Assembly: GCA_949361645.1 (NCBI GenBank)
Contig: OX442430.1
Location: forward strand, 4,084,749 to 4,148,748
Direction of reading: 5' to 3'
DNA: 64,000 nucleotides
Source: Spongilla lacustris
Lineage: Eukaryota; Porifera; Demospongiae; Spongillida; Spongillidae
Both the position numbers and the translations under genes were made by a program. The notes beneath the pieces were generated by a model. It was not told where the DNA came from. It made no database searches and saw nothing but the letters and a program-made list of their open reading frames with translations. Below, piece after piece: positions 46,040-60,000 of this stretch (its first letter is position 1; each line of letters opens with the position of its first letter).

Positions 46040-46760
46040 CTTCCGTTATCCGCCAAATTTATGTTTACATTGTACGCTCCGCCCATTATATGTGCGATAT
46101 TTAGAGTCGGGGCTGATAGCATTAGACTTTTCATACATATGCATGTACTTCGATTTCGGTGGTCACGGCCACAAGGCTCATCCAACGAAGACTATAACAT
46201 TCCAAATTTAATAGCGTACATATTTACTTACTAGTAAATAAAATATAATCCAGGCATGCTTTTCTTCCGTGAACCTGCGTGTATTATATGTATCGTGTAG
46301 GTGAGATAGTAGCTTCAGTATATACTATCCACGCGAGGAGTTCTTCACATGCACAATGTTCACATTCTATGTAATAACGCAATGAGCAATAGAACCGGCA
46401 CGTGCGTATTATGACGTATCGGTAGGTGCCCACCCACATTCCTCCATTTTCCTACAACATAAAACCACTTGTTCTTTTCACGTGAGCAACATAAAATATC
46501 TTATTACACAATATGGCGGAGACAAGAGGCTGGTGTTAAAGTTGCAGCATTTTAGGAACACACCTTCCATTCTCTACATTTGTACGGAGTTCACCTGCAG
46601 AGTGTGACGCAGCTAAGGACTACCAATTACTCCACATTACACTACAACTGGTAGCGTGGGAAGAGTTTACATTGGGTTGTGGCATAGATAGGAAAGTCAA
46701 AGCCCTGTATACCCGTTTTAGTTTTGTGGGGACACTAGTCAATACCTTATTTCCAAAAAA
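46040..46760. promoter_or_regulatory. Divergent promoter region between BBS2 and ZC3H
   Basis: 720 bp lie between the two start codons, which face away from each other. No other gene is seen. It contains CACGTG-type cores (46480, CACGTGAGC) and a CAATATGGCGGAGAC stretch near 46508, a YY1-like ATGGCGG motif. Bidirectional use is inferred from layout. Confidence 0.5.
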
Positions 46761-49700
46761 ATGAACCAAGGTGAAGTGGAAGAAGGAGAGGTCGTGTCTA
46801 GTGACGAGGAAGACCTCGGTCAAAAACCCGGGCCTAATAAGGGCATTTGTACTGCTGAAGCCGACGCAAACGCGTCGGGGAAGAGCGTAAAGCGTTCCGC
46901 TCCTATATCACATGCCAGTGATGATCCCCCCAGTAAGGTTAGTGTTTAGGCCCGTGGTTTGAAAATACCTCTTTTTTTTTGTTGTTGGCCTGGTAAAAAC
47001 GATTACATAACCGGAGCGCAAATTTTACGCCGTGATTCTAATTTGCAGGAAGTGAAGTTGGTAGAGGAAGATGTTAGCGATGAAGGAGAGATCTTTTCAG
47101 ACGACGAAGAGGCAGCGTACTACCCCAAAATCGTTAAAAGTAGAGATATTTTAAAGAAGCCTTCATCCGGGAAGAGTTCAGATACCAAACTAACCACAGA
47201 AGATGAATCAAGTGGTAATTCCTCCAGTGGACCATTTGATCACGAACCAGGGCATAAGGACTACTTATCTGAAAACCAGGACCCACTTGAGCAGGATAGA
47301 AGCAGCAGACACACGTCAGAAGGAAGTAAGTACAGCCCTTCAAGTCATGACTCCCGTGGCAGACGCAGGGGCCGGTGGACCAAGGAGCAGGGCTGGAGCG
47401 AGAGCAGCAGTCATAGAACCAAATCGGCAGGACCTCATCGGCAGAACAGGCACGAGAGTCGATCCAGCGGCGGGCAAAACATACCCGCTCGTATGATGTC
47501 CTCGTACCAGATAGCTTGCGCGGCAGCCATCGTTAAGGACAGGCGGGATCGTGGTGAGGCTCTCATGGTCACACCGAGGGGGAACGCCTGCAACAACCTG
47601 GACCAGTTCAATTATCCTGCCCCGCCCTCCTGGTACCTCGAGGCCCTAGATGCGTACGAGGAGAAGGAGAAAGAAAAGGAACGGAAGTGTGCAGGCGAGT
47701 CCACTGCAAGTGATGTGCAAAGGGTTCCAGAGGCAGTGGCAACGGTGATGTGCCCTGACAGACCGGAGTTCCTGTGTATCAAGCCGGAGCTTAAAGCGGA
47801 TAGTGAACCCAAAGAGACCCTACGGGTGGTGGAGGACCCAAAGGTCAGCCAGGTGGCGGGGGATGATGCTCGAAGTCCAAAGGATGTCATTTCCTCTGCC
47901 GGCAATGGTGACGAGAGCGATGACGATTACGATCGCTACCTTGATCAACTGGACGAAGAGGAGGAGGAAATTGAAGACCAAGCCCCAGACATTGGGAGTG
48001 TTGTCACATCACTGAACGAGGAGTTTCCTCAGATCAATCCTTCGCCCCAGCAGGCACGAACCCTTAGCAAGATGGCAGGTGTGTATCCCGAGGAACAGTC
48101 TTTGCAGCTGCTGCTGAAGCAGAGCACAGGTGGCGAGTACGAAGGGAATGGTCCAGTGCAGAGTGATGTCCAACCTTCAAAACAAGGTATGGTATAGCTG
48201 GATGTCCAGTTGAAGCAGTATTATTATCCATGTTGTTGCTGGGGGGGAATAGGCAAGAAGAAGGGAAAAGGTGCAGGTGGGAAAGCAAAACAGTCCCACA
48301 AGGAGAGGGCTGCAGATGTGTCTAAGCCGAAACCGCGACTGCCTTGCAGATTCTTTCGCAACGGCTTGTGCAAGAACGTGAGTGAACATCATCTGTGTTT
48401 AGTTGTTCAGTGCAACTGCCTCATACCTTAATTTGTAGGGTGACAACTGCACTTATAGCCATGATGTTGAACGGGAGAAGAAGAAGGAGATATGCAAGTT
48501 TTATCTCCAGGAGTCCTGTACAAAAGGAGATGACTGCCTCTATTATCATGGTAATTTACATTCCTACATACTTTGTGTTTTATGTTTTATTTGCTCAGTA
48601 AGTACTGTGACATTGGAATGTGATGTATTTTTGTATTCAAGGTGGTTTGTCCCAAGAGAGACATTGGTTACCTTATTGTGTCTTCAGGTTCATTTCCCTG
48701 CAAATTCCATCACACGAACAATGGATGTTACCAGGGTGACAAGTGTCGCTTCTCACATGACCCACTGACGTCGGAAACCTATGAGCTTTTGTTGACAGTG
48801 AGTTTTCTTAGGCATGCGTTATGCAATTTGGAGTCACTGTTAATTGTACCATGTCTGTTGCAAAAGAGTGGTACAAGAAGTTGGGTTGTTAGTTCTGTTC
48901 TGATTAAATTCATTTATGAGAGGTGTAGCATGAAAGTTTTGGATGGCTTTTTGGTGTAGAAAATCCAAAACCAGTGTATTGTAGATTCAGCACTATTAAA
49001 CAGACTATCATTTGCTTATGTAAGGTGAAATATACATGTAGGAAGTAATGTACATGCGTGTGCCAAATATAGAAATGCAGCTAAGAATCGCATTTTCCTC
49101 ATATTGTTTGTTTTATTGGCTTTGCTTTTACTATCTATTCCTGCTTGGACAACAGGTTCTTGATCCTAACTCGAGAGATCCCACCAAACTCCCGCAGCTT
49201 CCTGTAACAGCAGGTACCGAGAAGCAGCCAGAAGGTGCCTGTCCCCCTCTTGTGACCAGCAGTACTGGCGGAGAGGTTGCTTCGGATGGTGAAACAAGCG
49301 CGAGTGCTGCCACGAGAAAACAGAGCTCCCAGAAGCGGCAGTGGTGGGAAAGCATGGGTGAGGTCACCACCAATGAACCCACAGCACAGCAGAAGAGCAG
49401 CAGCGGCTTGGTGGTGTCCATCCTCTTATCAGCTCTGCGTATGAAAGGAGGTGACAGTAAGGATTCGAGCAAAGCGACCAAAGGCACTACGTTTACAAGC
49501 AATGATTCTAGAGGCCCAATACCACTGTTTCCTCCTGGATCACTGCCGTTAGTCAGATCAAGTCCCCATCAGTCGACTCTGCACTCTGAGCCTGTCGGCA
49601 GTGATGGGGGAGAGACCAGGGCGTCTGGCAGAGGGCTGCTGCCTACCCCACCCGCACACATGCAGCTGTCTCCAGAGGAGCTGAGGCATATGGAGGAGAT

Positions 49701-51930
49701 GGAGCCCATTGTGTGGGTGGCACCTGGCATAGCCCAGTCCTTTGCTAGTGAGGAGACTGGGCTGAATGGCAATGGGTACCAGAGTCCTAGCAGACATCCT
49801 CCTACCACCGAAAGTGGATCCGGATGGAATGGGGACATGGCAGATCACGGTGGGATGTCCATGCAGGTGAATGGAGGGTTAGGCCCTCCTTGGCCAGCAA
49901 GAGACGTGCACCTTGCTCAAGTGGCCTCCCAAGAAACAGGTGTGGATCAGGTTAGGGGTGCTGTTGATGTTTCAGGAGCAGGGCCGTCTTTTCATTCCCC
50001 AAGCGTGTCAGGCCACTTGCCACCAGATCTGTTTCTGCCACACTTCCCACCATTGTTTCACGGACGATTGCCTCCAGATCCACGCCTCCCACCAGATCGT
50101 CTGCCTCTTCCAGACCTGCGCCCACCTCCTCCCGAACCACGCTTGTCGATGGATCCTCGCCTACCGCCAGATCTCCGCTTGCTGTCAGATCTGAGGACAC
50201 GGTTGGATCCACGCTTACCGCCAGATTCACGCTTGTCGCTAGATCCACGTATGCCAGTAGATCCACGTATGCCAGTAGATCCACGTATGCCAGTAGATCC
50301 ACGTATGCTCCCTGATTTACGTCTACTTAGTGATCAACGTCTACCACCTGATCTGCGTCTACAAGCAGATCCACGGCTACAGGCAGATCCACGGCTACCA
50401 CCTGATCCACGTCTACAGGCAGATCCACGGTTACCACCTGATCTACGTCTACAGGCAGATCCACGGCTACCACCTGATCCACGCCTGCAAGCAGATCCAC
50501 GGCTACCACCTGATCCACATCTACAGGCAGATCCACGGCTACCACCTGATCTACGTCTACAGGCAGATCCACGGCTGCCACCTGATCTACGTATGCAAGC
50601 TGATCAACGTATGCAAGCTGATCAACGTCTACCACCTGATCAACGTCTACAGGCAGATCCACGGCTACCACCTGATCCACGTCTACAGGCAGATCCACGG
50701 CTACCACCTGATCCACGTCTACAGGCAGATCCACGGCTGCCACCTGATCTACGTATGCAAGCTGATCAACGTCTACCACCTGATCCACGTCTACAGGCAG
50801 ATCCACGGCTGCCACCTGATCTACGTATGCAAGCTGATCAACGTCTACCACCTGATCCACGTCTACAGGTAGATTTACGACTACCACCTGATCCACGTCT
50901 ACAAGTGGATTCACGACTTCACCCTGATACTCGACTACCTTCTGATCTACGTCTACAAGCAGATCCACGGTTACCTCCTGATCCACATCTACAATCAGAT
51001 CTACGACTACCCCCTGATCCACGTCTACAAGCAGATCAACGCTTCATACAGGATCCACGGCTCTCACAAGATACCCGAGATGTGCGTTCAACTCCAACCC
51101 AGGATCCACGCTTCCTGTCTGATCCTTTCCCGCCACCTTTTGCACAGACACGTCAGACAAGCAGATCACTGGATACAGAGAGTGCTGCACCTGTATCGTC
51201 ATCATCTGACTTGCGCTTTTTCCATGACCACTTTTCAAATGCTTATCGAGAACCACTGAGTGTTGTGTCTACATCTTCTGACCTGCATCGTCAAGTAGAC
51301 ACACCATCACCAAGGAGCACACAAGAAAATGCAGCTCTGCCCCAAACAGAGCTCTTCAAAAGAAGCTTAAGTAGTTCTGCTTCTGATAATGTCAAGTTGT
51401 CTAGTCAAGACCCTACGAAAAGTGATCCACGATCCAAATATGCACACCTTAAGATCAAAATGAAGGGACAGCAGGATGGAGAAGCTGCAGAAAAGGGCTT
51501 TGGCGATTTGCCGTTCTTCATTGGCTTGCAGACGTTGCAGGGTGACCCAAGAACAGAAAAGCGTGCAAAAGGCTTCGTTGTGCCCAAACTGTTACAACAA
51601 TCGGCTCCTTTGGAAAAACCATTGGAATTGGGTGAATTGTTTGGCACAAAGTACGGCGAGTGTTATGGAGAGATAAAAGTGTCCGATTATGCTACTAAGT
51701 CACCACCGAATGATGAACCTAATCAGTTTGGGGAAATCTGTTATGAACCCAAAAAGCTACAAACGGCTGCCCCCATTGCGGATCAAACCCCGGCAAAGTC
51801 AGTTTCAGATGACAACACTTCACCATTTGGCCATGTTCCATCCTACTTTGCTCATTTGAAAAATTTAGGTTTGGGCAGTGAAATTGACAGTGCTCTAAGT
51901 TCTTTAGAAGGCAAAGATGGACATTCATGA
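46761..51930 (+). CDS. ZC3H4: CCCH zinc-finger protein of the ZC3H4/ZC3H6/su(s) family
   Basis: Nuclear RNA-binding protein; relatives (vertebrate ZC3H4, Drosophila su(s)) restrain unproductive or extragenic transcription. Six exons: 46761-46937, 47049-48186, 48253-48377, 48439-48550, 48688-48797, 49156-51930; all GT-AG and in phase, 1478 residues. N-terminus is acidic ([25 protein letters not shown]), then Ser/Arg-rich. Three tandem fingers follow: C470-C478-C484-H488, C499-C507-C513-H517 (both C-x7-C-x5-C-x3-H) and C522-C531-C537-H541 (C-x8-C-x5-C-x3-H), joined by the family-typical [12 protein letters not shown]. The last exon holds a long [16 protein letters not shown] repeat (about 862-1206) and [15 protein letters not shown], both family hallmarks. 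Vertebrate paralogues ZC3H4, 6 and 8 probably share this single invertebrate type, so the symbol is approximate. Confidence 0.92.
50080..51110 (+). repeat. Coding tandem repeat (DPRLPPD/DPRLQAD) in ZC3H last exon
   Basis: About 36-bp units made of two 18-bp halves such as GATCCACGGCTACCACCT and GATCCACGTCTACAGGCA. Protein units alternate D-P-R-L-P-P and D-P-R-L-Q-A, with L, Q and M variants. Overlapping long open frames on both strands (to 231 codons) are shadows. DPR-type repeats are known in the family; the regular array of roughly 55 half-units is an expansion. Confidence 0.9.
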
Positions 51931-52756
51931 TTTTTAAAATGCAGCATTGTGTTTTTTTTTTTTAGGTTAACATGTGTTGTACACATGTCCACTCACACAA
52001 AGTTTTGTGCTAATGACAAATTGCAAATTATTTTTAAAAGCAGTTCATCTCAGCTCGCCAATTTAAACATGCAGACAAGCAATGACATGGAATGTAACAC
52101 CATCACCATAAAGTTGGCAAATGAAAATCAGTTCTTGGATGTTCGCTTGAAGTTTTTTGCTGGCTGCTTACAGTACTTCTGAGCCTGATATGTCAACACT
52201 GATAGTGAAGAATGTGAAACGTTACACAGCATTCTAGATCCCTTAAACACACTCCCCCCCACTCACTTAAAAGACTTGTCCAACATGCCTTTACCAAACA
52301 GTGCATGCAATGAGCTCTCAACTTTTTTTTTTTTTTTTTTTGCTTTTTAATTCAGCACATTGCTAGCCTGCTCCCCAAAGACACCCCAGGCTCAGTGCAA
52401 ACAACACAAGTAACAACCCATGATCCAATCACACCACCAATGATTTGAAAGCTAATAATGTCACTCTCCATTCTTCTACAGCTGTCTCTTGCACATACAT
52501 GGACATGAAGCAACATTACTATTTTAAACACTGTTTAATTATTGTACCAAATGTACTCTAGCAGTACCACTTTATAACGCCTGAGAAGCTCATCATATTA
52601 CATGTATCTATTATGAAACTGCGCATACATGTACATGTACTCACAAATAAATGCATACCAAGCAACCACAAATAAACAGCTCTGTAACAAGCCCACACAC
52701 ACAAACCATATGCATGTAGCAACACATGCACACATACACACACATCTCGCATGCAT
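51931..52756. other. Convergent intergenic region after ZC3H
   Basis: 3' ends of ZC3H (plus) and the small minus gene meet here. It contains a T-run (52323-52341), and AATAAA on the plus strand at 52646-52651, a possible poly(A) signal for ZC3H, within a patch of ACATGTAC motifs. Confidence 0.5.
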
Positions 52757-53638
52757 TTAGCAACACAACACAACCCCCCTCATCCTCCTATCAAGTGTCT
52801 TCTTTTTCCCCATGTTCGGATTACCTATCACACAAGTATATGTTGGCACTTACGAGAAACACGCTTATGTCTTTTCCCAAACTGCTGCTGTGCCAGGAAC
52901 TTCTTGGCACTTGGAAGGCTGCTTGAAACTGGTTGTTCATCTTCGAGTACAACGGTGGCTGGGCCACTTATGACAACAGTGGAACACAAATACGTGTAAC
53001 AAGTAGTGAAAAATAAAAGTGATTTTCACGAGGACTGAGCAGTTATGCACATCCTAATAACGCATGATCCGTATTATATTCATGATGTACCTGGTCACAT
53101 CTGTTGACTGAGGTGCCTTTATACTGCCAGCTGCCTCTGCAATGGTGTACCAGGTAATTGAGTGGTAAATGTAATGCGTTAGATATTCTAGCTTATTCCA
53201 AATGCATAAAAATTGCGACAGCTCTTTGAAGTTGAATATCGGTAAATAAAACCATGTGATGTTAATTATAACTTGCCTCGGGCACTTGATTTCCTTTTCT
53301 TCAGACTTCTGTTGAAAAGAAAATTTTATAACGTACCGTGTTAAGGGTTACCTTTACTACAAACTGAAAAAAGCATATTAATGATCGAGTCAAGTATTAA
53401 ATTCATTGTGATACCGGTAGTAACCCGGGGTATGGAAAACTGATTATATATATACGCACGATTTCTTAACGCTTTCTGCTATCTGCGCTAGTATTTCATC
53501 TGTAAGTCTCCTCGTACCGCTCAGCTCCTAAACGGGAGACCAAATCGCATGTCAAGATACGCTCGAACTGATGGTACATGTAGTTAAACAGTTTACCATC
53601 TCGTTGCTCACGTGATCACAAGCGTCACGCCCACGCAT
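52757..53638 (-). CDS. Small basic, probably nuclear protein, unrecognised (122 residues, six exons)
   Basis: Exons (high to low): 53638-53597, 53527-53460, 53308-53277, 53136-53091, 52966-52854, 52824-52757. Phases agree across all five introns; four are GT-AG, and intron 3 uses a GC donor (CGAG|GCAAGT). The protein begins MRGRDACDHVSNEM, has a helical segment (RRLTDEILAQIAESVKK), a basic cluster (SLKKRKSSARE) that could be a nuclear signal, a linker (STDVTSGPATVVLEDE), a second basic helix (AKKFLAQQQFGKRHKRVS) and ends MGKKKTLDRRMRGVVLCC. I do not recognise the family. The existence of a gene is supported by six in-phase exons with good splice sites and charged, coding-like composition. The start is the first ATG of exon 1. 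It is divergent to delta-catenin, 427 bp away. Confidence 0.6.
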
Positions 53639-54065
53639 TTAATGCTAAAGTAATTGCGGTTGAATATTAGATTCCCCCCTCGACGACGAAGGGTGTGTTA
53701 TAGGTGGACGCTTCGCCATCTGTGTTGGACGAATACTGTAAGTTAACCGGGTACCGTTAACAGACGCTATCTCTTCATTTGTAATATATAACGAGGTACG
53801 AAAACCACTTAATGACATAAATGCGTACAAATGCAGTTTGTTTGATCAAAGGACCCGATCATGCAGTACAAGTTTAGACAAGTTCGTGTGATAGCAGTTG
53901 TGGTTCACTTGATAGCTATATGTACTGCAACAGGGTTGCAATCCCTTTTTGTGAAGTCTTCCCCCCCTGTTTTTGAATGGTGATCAGTTCAGCCTAGCCC
54001 GCCTTATGTAGATTAATAAACGTTTGCAGATGCAATTTACGGATTGTGTTATAGTGCAGACATAC
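53639..54065. promoter_or_regulatory. Divergent promoter region, small gene and delta-catenin
   Basis: 427 bp between two start codons facing apart. No other gene with support. TGTTATAG at about 54047-54054 could be the acceptor of a 5' untranslated exon of delta-catenin. Regulatory role inferred from layout. Confidence 0.4.
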
Positions 54066-57000
54066 ATGGAAACCGGCGGCATGGCAGCCTGGCGTAACGA
54101 TATGAAGTGGACGGATGACGAGGACGACCATGACAGCGACACTGATTCAAAGCTTAGCGGCTCCGCAATCGTCGACTCGGTAATGTAAGTGCAAATAGCT
54201 AATACTGCGTGGCTTACAGTGCATACGAGCGGCGTGGGCCCATGTGCACGTCTCCTATGTGCTGAACACTGTTAGGCTACGTCGATCCACCCGTGAATGT
54301 AATAGGCCTAGTTTATTTATTTATTTATTTTTTAGTTGTTTTGTCTAATGCCAACCATGTTTACTCACTGGGTATACGATGTGTTCCCTCAGTTTAATCC
54401 TTGACTTGTAGTCTTGTACTAGTACAGTACAAAGGCCTCTAGATGAGCAATAGAACACGCGTTCATTGGTGGTGTTACTCCGTTACTGAGCGCACATGAA
54501 CACAGTCACAGCAAATTAAGCATGTACATGTACACAACACCATTCACAAGCTCACACGTTGTCATGCAGTTTACACATCCCCAGCTACATGCACATGTAC
54601 ATGTGTACACTGTACATATGCACTGTTAGTTGCATGCTATTCCTGCACACACACACACACACACACATATGCACACACACACATTCACACACATTCACCT
54701 ACATGTACGGCTGCTTGTAGTTGCACGCCGACATGCCTGTAAGGTTCACGAATGTACGTCACATACATGTACACACCCCCACGCATAATGTATGCATAGC
54801 GAGAAAAGACACCCACTTCACACATACATGTGTGCACGTTGCATGATACATGCATGTACATCACACTTACATCGCATGGTACATGTACATGTGCACATAT
54901 AATGATATACCGCACTCGTCACTGTACCTTGCACACCATATCATATACACTTGTATACACTATGCGTGCACCACTGGTACCACTTATGCAACAGATGCAC
55001 CATACTTGTGCACACCTACACCATATCACACATGCTTGCACCATAAGTGCACCCTCCAGGAGAGAAATTTATTCACTCCCACAATCTGTAGTGTGAGCAT
55101 TGTTCAGCTTCCTGTGAGCCAGTTTGAAAGTCTTGTAGTGCTGAATGGTGTCTATTGCAACACGGAGGAAATGACCTCACACACGCCATGATCACACACA
55201 CACACACACCGTGCTCATACACAATGCTCAACACACACCGTCATGATCAAACACACACCATGCTCATGCACACTTGCAAGCCCCTTGTTTGCATACAGTT
55301 GCACGCATCGTTTACAGAAAGATGCCAGCTTAATTACACATGCTGAGATAATGACCTTAGCTTGTACATTTTGAACCAGTAAGCAAATGCCTTTGCATCA
55401 ACCTGATACAGAGGCATTCAAATATCCTTTGTAAGGGTGACCTGGTTGTGATTTGGTTGTGCAAGAATGATGACCCAGTGTCTGGACTGGATGCCTTATG
55501 GAGAGGCCAATCTGTCTGCGTTACAGCCACACTTCAGGGAATTGACCGTTTGTGGAAATGTTGAACCTATTCATGCATGCATCTACAAAAAATAAAATAA
55601 GAAGATTTGTGATGTTTACGTGCACATGTTTGTTTCCTTTTAACAGGAAGAAGTTTCGGTCGCGTGGTTTCAAGGAGTATCCCCCGGTTATGAGTGGCGA
55701 TTTTAATTTCGATCCTGTTGCTGACCAAAGATATGTAGAAAACCAGACATCGTATAATAATGGAGGCCTTGACCCAAGGCTGAGGCTTGGAGGTATGAGC
55801 ACGTGTATGTATGTGTGTGTGTACATGTTGTGTACATATCTGAATGTGTGCGTATATGTGCATGTGTGCATGTGTGTGTGTGTTAGCATGTGTGGGCATA
55901 TACATGTATATATGTATGTGTGGCGTGTGCTTTGACCGTCTGCTGTTCCTTTGTGCCTCCAGCTGCTCACCATATGACCCCTGTGAGCAGCAGCTCTCCA
56001 CGTACCTCTCCTGGTGTCCAGAGACGCCTCATCCCTGGATCATCTACCTCCCCAAAGTGAGCTTCATGTGTATTGTGTACCATGTAGGTGGAGCCTGTTG
56101 CCATGGTGCCAGAGTCGGGTGGGCGGTACTGTGTTCCATAGTGCAAAGTGCAAGATTCATGGAACACGTTTTGTATGAATATGAACTGGAAACCATTTGA
56201 CACACTTTGTTTGTGGATATACTGTACAGTTAGGCTACTAGTCTATGGGACATCGTGTCTTTTTTGATAATGAGCTGGCATGCATGTCGGCTATGTCAGG
56301 TACAGCACACGCTCCATATATTGTAGGCATGTGTTTGTGTGTCTACAACTTCACACATTATCTTTGTGCTGTGGTAACGTGCTTGTCACTTTGCCCCTGC
56401 AGCCTTAAGTGGAAGGTCTTAATTGTGAGGCATGGCAAGCTTGTAGCATCACAGCATTTTGAATTAACAGTTGTGCATGCTTGTGTGTGTGTGTGGGGGG
56501 GGGGGGGCATGTGTGTACATGTATGTCATCTGAGACTAAAGTTGAAGCTCCTGGCACAGTAGTATGAACAGAATGTTGTGTGTACACTGAGTTGGTTTAG
56601 GGACAGAACGAAGCTATGCATGCGCACACACATATACATACATGTATGCACACATATGTACACATGTACATATGCACATGTACACATGCACACACATACG
56701 CACATGTACACATGCACACAATACACATGTACATGTACGCACGCATACACACATACACACATGTACACGTACACACATACACACATGTACACGTACACAC
56801 ATGTACACATGCACACAATGCACATGTACATGTACGCACGCATACACACACCTACACGCATACTTTTGTACATCTACACGTATTTTGGTCTCACATTTTA
56901 CAAGTTGTTAATTTGTTGCTTTTTAAAATTCATAAACTGTCATCTTCAGGTTATCGGTGCGGACAAATGGCAACACAGTGGTTAGCCACAGCTCAAACCG

Positions 57001-60000
57001 CCACAAGAAGGACCTCCTTAGTCCCGTTCCGGAGACCTCAACAAGTGGCGCACGCGTGCTGGAGGTGTCGGCCCCACACAACAGCCACCACACAGGCCAC
57101 ACGGGGGCCCTCGGTTCAGGGGGGGCATTCCACTACAGCTCCGAGAGCGTGAACAGGATGTTGGCACACCACCACACCCCCGCAGACCGCACTGCAGACT
57201 GCAATGGTGATGGTGGGGCGGCAGAACGGGACATGAATGGCCACATCCTGGTGAGGGGGAGTAGCTTCAGCAGTGGGGCTGCCTCCACCCACCCCCCACC
57301 CTCCAGCGTCCTCTCCAGCCCCCTGAGGGGGAGCATGGGGAGCATCGCCTCCCAGAGCAGGGGCCGGGGGCAAGGGGAGGGTCATGCCCACCACGGTGGG
57401 GGGCCCTCCTCCTACAGGCAAGGGGAACACGGGAGGGTACTCTTTGCAAAGCAGGGGTCCGATCTGCCCAGGGACACCTCTTATCACAGTACCATCAGCA
57501 ATGCTGGCCGTTATGGTGAGTTGCAGATTTGGTGTGATGGGCTTGGTTGTTTGTTTAGTGTGTGTGTGTGTGTGTTGTCTGTTATTATGTGGCTTGTATT
57601 TTGTATTAATTTTTGATTTTGAGTGCTTGTTGGGTATTTTGTGGTTTGTGGCGTTGTTTGTGTGTTTTGTGATGGCATGGTGCCATAAATTTCAGATCCG
57701 ACTGAGCCATTTGATCGGGCGATGAGTGTAGCAAGATCAGACGTATCACAGTTTAAAGATTCCAAGGAGCCTAATCTGAACGATGTGGTCGACTATCTCG
57801 CCTCCAGCGATCCCAACCTTGTAATCAAAGCTGCAAGCTACCTCCAACACCTATCCTATGGGGATGACAGCATGAAAGCCAAGATCAGGTGGGTGGGGTC
57901 ACAGGATCTCTCTTCAGTGGTACTCCCTCTCCAAATTGTTTGTTTTGTTTTTGTAGAACGTTTGGGGCCATACAAGTGTTAGTGAGTCAGCTCCGCAATG
58001 CAGATAGCAGGGTCCACGTGGCTGTGCTCGGAACTCTGAAGAACCTGTCATATGGCAGAGCCAACGACGAGAACAAGATGGTGATTGTTGCAGAGAAGGG
58101 TTTGGCCGAGCTTATGGTGCTGCTGAAGACGACGCGTGTTCCAGAGGTAACGATTCCCATGCACGTTCTTGTGAACATCTTTTTAAAAAATGAATTTTCA
58201 AAAAGGTTCGTGATCTGGTGACTGCAGTAGTGTGGAACATGGCTGCTTGTGAGGTAAACCAGCATGCACTCCAGAATACCCCCAGAATACTACAGTATAC
58301 TCTAGAATACTCCAGGATACCCCAGAGTACTCCAGGGTACTCCAGGATACTCTAGAATACCCCCAGGATACCCCAGAGTACTCCAGGATACTCTAGAATA
58401 CCCCATTATACCCCTGAGTACTTTTAGAATACCCCAGGATACCCCAGGATACTCCAGAGTATTCCAGGATATTCCAGGGCTTTTAAGGGTAGCATCAGTA
58501 CATGTGCTATGTGTTTCATGGTGTAACAGTTTTAGAATTTTCAGTTAATCTTTATATATTTTAAAATATATAAATATGCATTTCTGAAGGCGCTGAAGCA
58601 GCAGATCTTGGAGAGCTGCCTGCCAGACCTGATGGCAGCTGTGGTGGTGCCCAGTGTAGGGTGGGGACCTTCGGCTGCAAACACACCTGACGTCATGCCA
58701 ACTTCCATCCAATGGTGTGTTGAACTGAGGAATACAACAGGTAAACCTCTTTACTAACTGCTAAATATGGCGGCTGTGTGTGGTTTCTGTTTTACACTGA
58801 GAACACAATCCTTTGCTTGCATGGGATGTTTAGATGTGCATACACATTTTATTTATTTATAAATTCATACATGTATGCCTGTGGGTGTATGTAAACATGT
58901 TGGATTTAATGGCACTTGACCTGCCTACAGCAGACATGTGTAGTGTGTGTGTGTGCGTGCATTTGTACATGTATTATGCATACTTTCTGTGTATAACAGA
59001 AGTGTGTATGTATATACTATGCACATTGCTTTTGTATAACGTGTTGTGTACATACACATGTACATGTAGTGTTAGTATGTTTTGTAGGCACATGTGCATG
59101 TACATGTAGACCTAACTGTATCCATGGTTGTTACAAGATGATGAGCTCGTCAGTCATGGTAAACTAGCTATGTACATGAGCATGTGCGTGTAGATACACA
59201 CTTACATGTTCTGTACAATAAGTCCTAGAACATCCTACCTGTATAACTAGAAGCTAGCTAGAATGATCTTTGAAGCACATGGCTATGAGTACAGGGCAGT
59301 ACTGGAGTATTCATGTGCAGCTTTGAGTTGTTCATGTAAATGTGAACCTGTGATATGGTGCATGTGGGTTAGGGGGCACTAATTGGAATAAGTGACTAAA
59401 AGGAATATAGAGAATTAATTAAAGCCAAAGAAAAATATCTGACTAGAAGTAGAACTTGCAAAGATGAACAAGCTCTTTAATTTTTGTATGTCTGTTTGCT
59501 GTTGTTACAGCAAAGTACCAGGTACAAGATATCTAACTGTTGCTTGTGGCTAAGTAATATGTGACATTGCAGCTGTGTACTCATTGGTGTTTAGCACAGC
59601 TCTCAGCAGTAAGGATCCCATATGCCAGGTGACAGCAGCTGCTAAGTGAAGGGAGGGAGATAGTACCTATTCATTGCAACAACGTATACAAAAGAGAATT
59701 TTAAAAAAGGAATCGGAATCAATACTTCAAACCTATAATAGAAGGTGGTATCCATTTGGTAATGTTACTGTGTGGAGGATGATTCATCAAGCAGGCCAAA
59801 ACTAAATGCACCTCTCAGTATATGAGGACCACACAAACACAATGGTACAGCTATTTAAAAAAAACATTGTTCAATTATTGTGCTGCAAAAGTGATTTGTA
59901 ATGGAAATATACACTAGGTGTGATAATGAAACTGGCATAGCAAAAGGTCCTCCTCCCCCTCCCTGTCTCCATTGTCCGGGAGTGAAACTCTGTGGAAAGT

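Noticed and set aside
48642..48959. Alternative ZC3H end after the third finger
   Set aside because: The frame past 48797 is intron read-through; the GTGAGT donor joins to 49156 and continues the family-typical sequence.
50327..51022. Long minus-strand frame of 231 codons (and a 180-codon plus frame)
   Set aside because: Shadow of the period-18/36 coding repeat of ZC3H; Val/Asp or His/Ile strings without any other support.
56526..56911. Cys/Val and His/Thr-rich frames of 77-178 codons
   Set aside because: Low-complexity ACATGTAC/CACACA DNA within a delta-catenin intron. Only the part after 56950 is a real exon.
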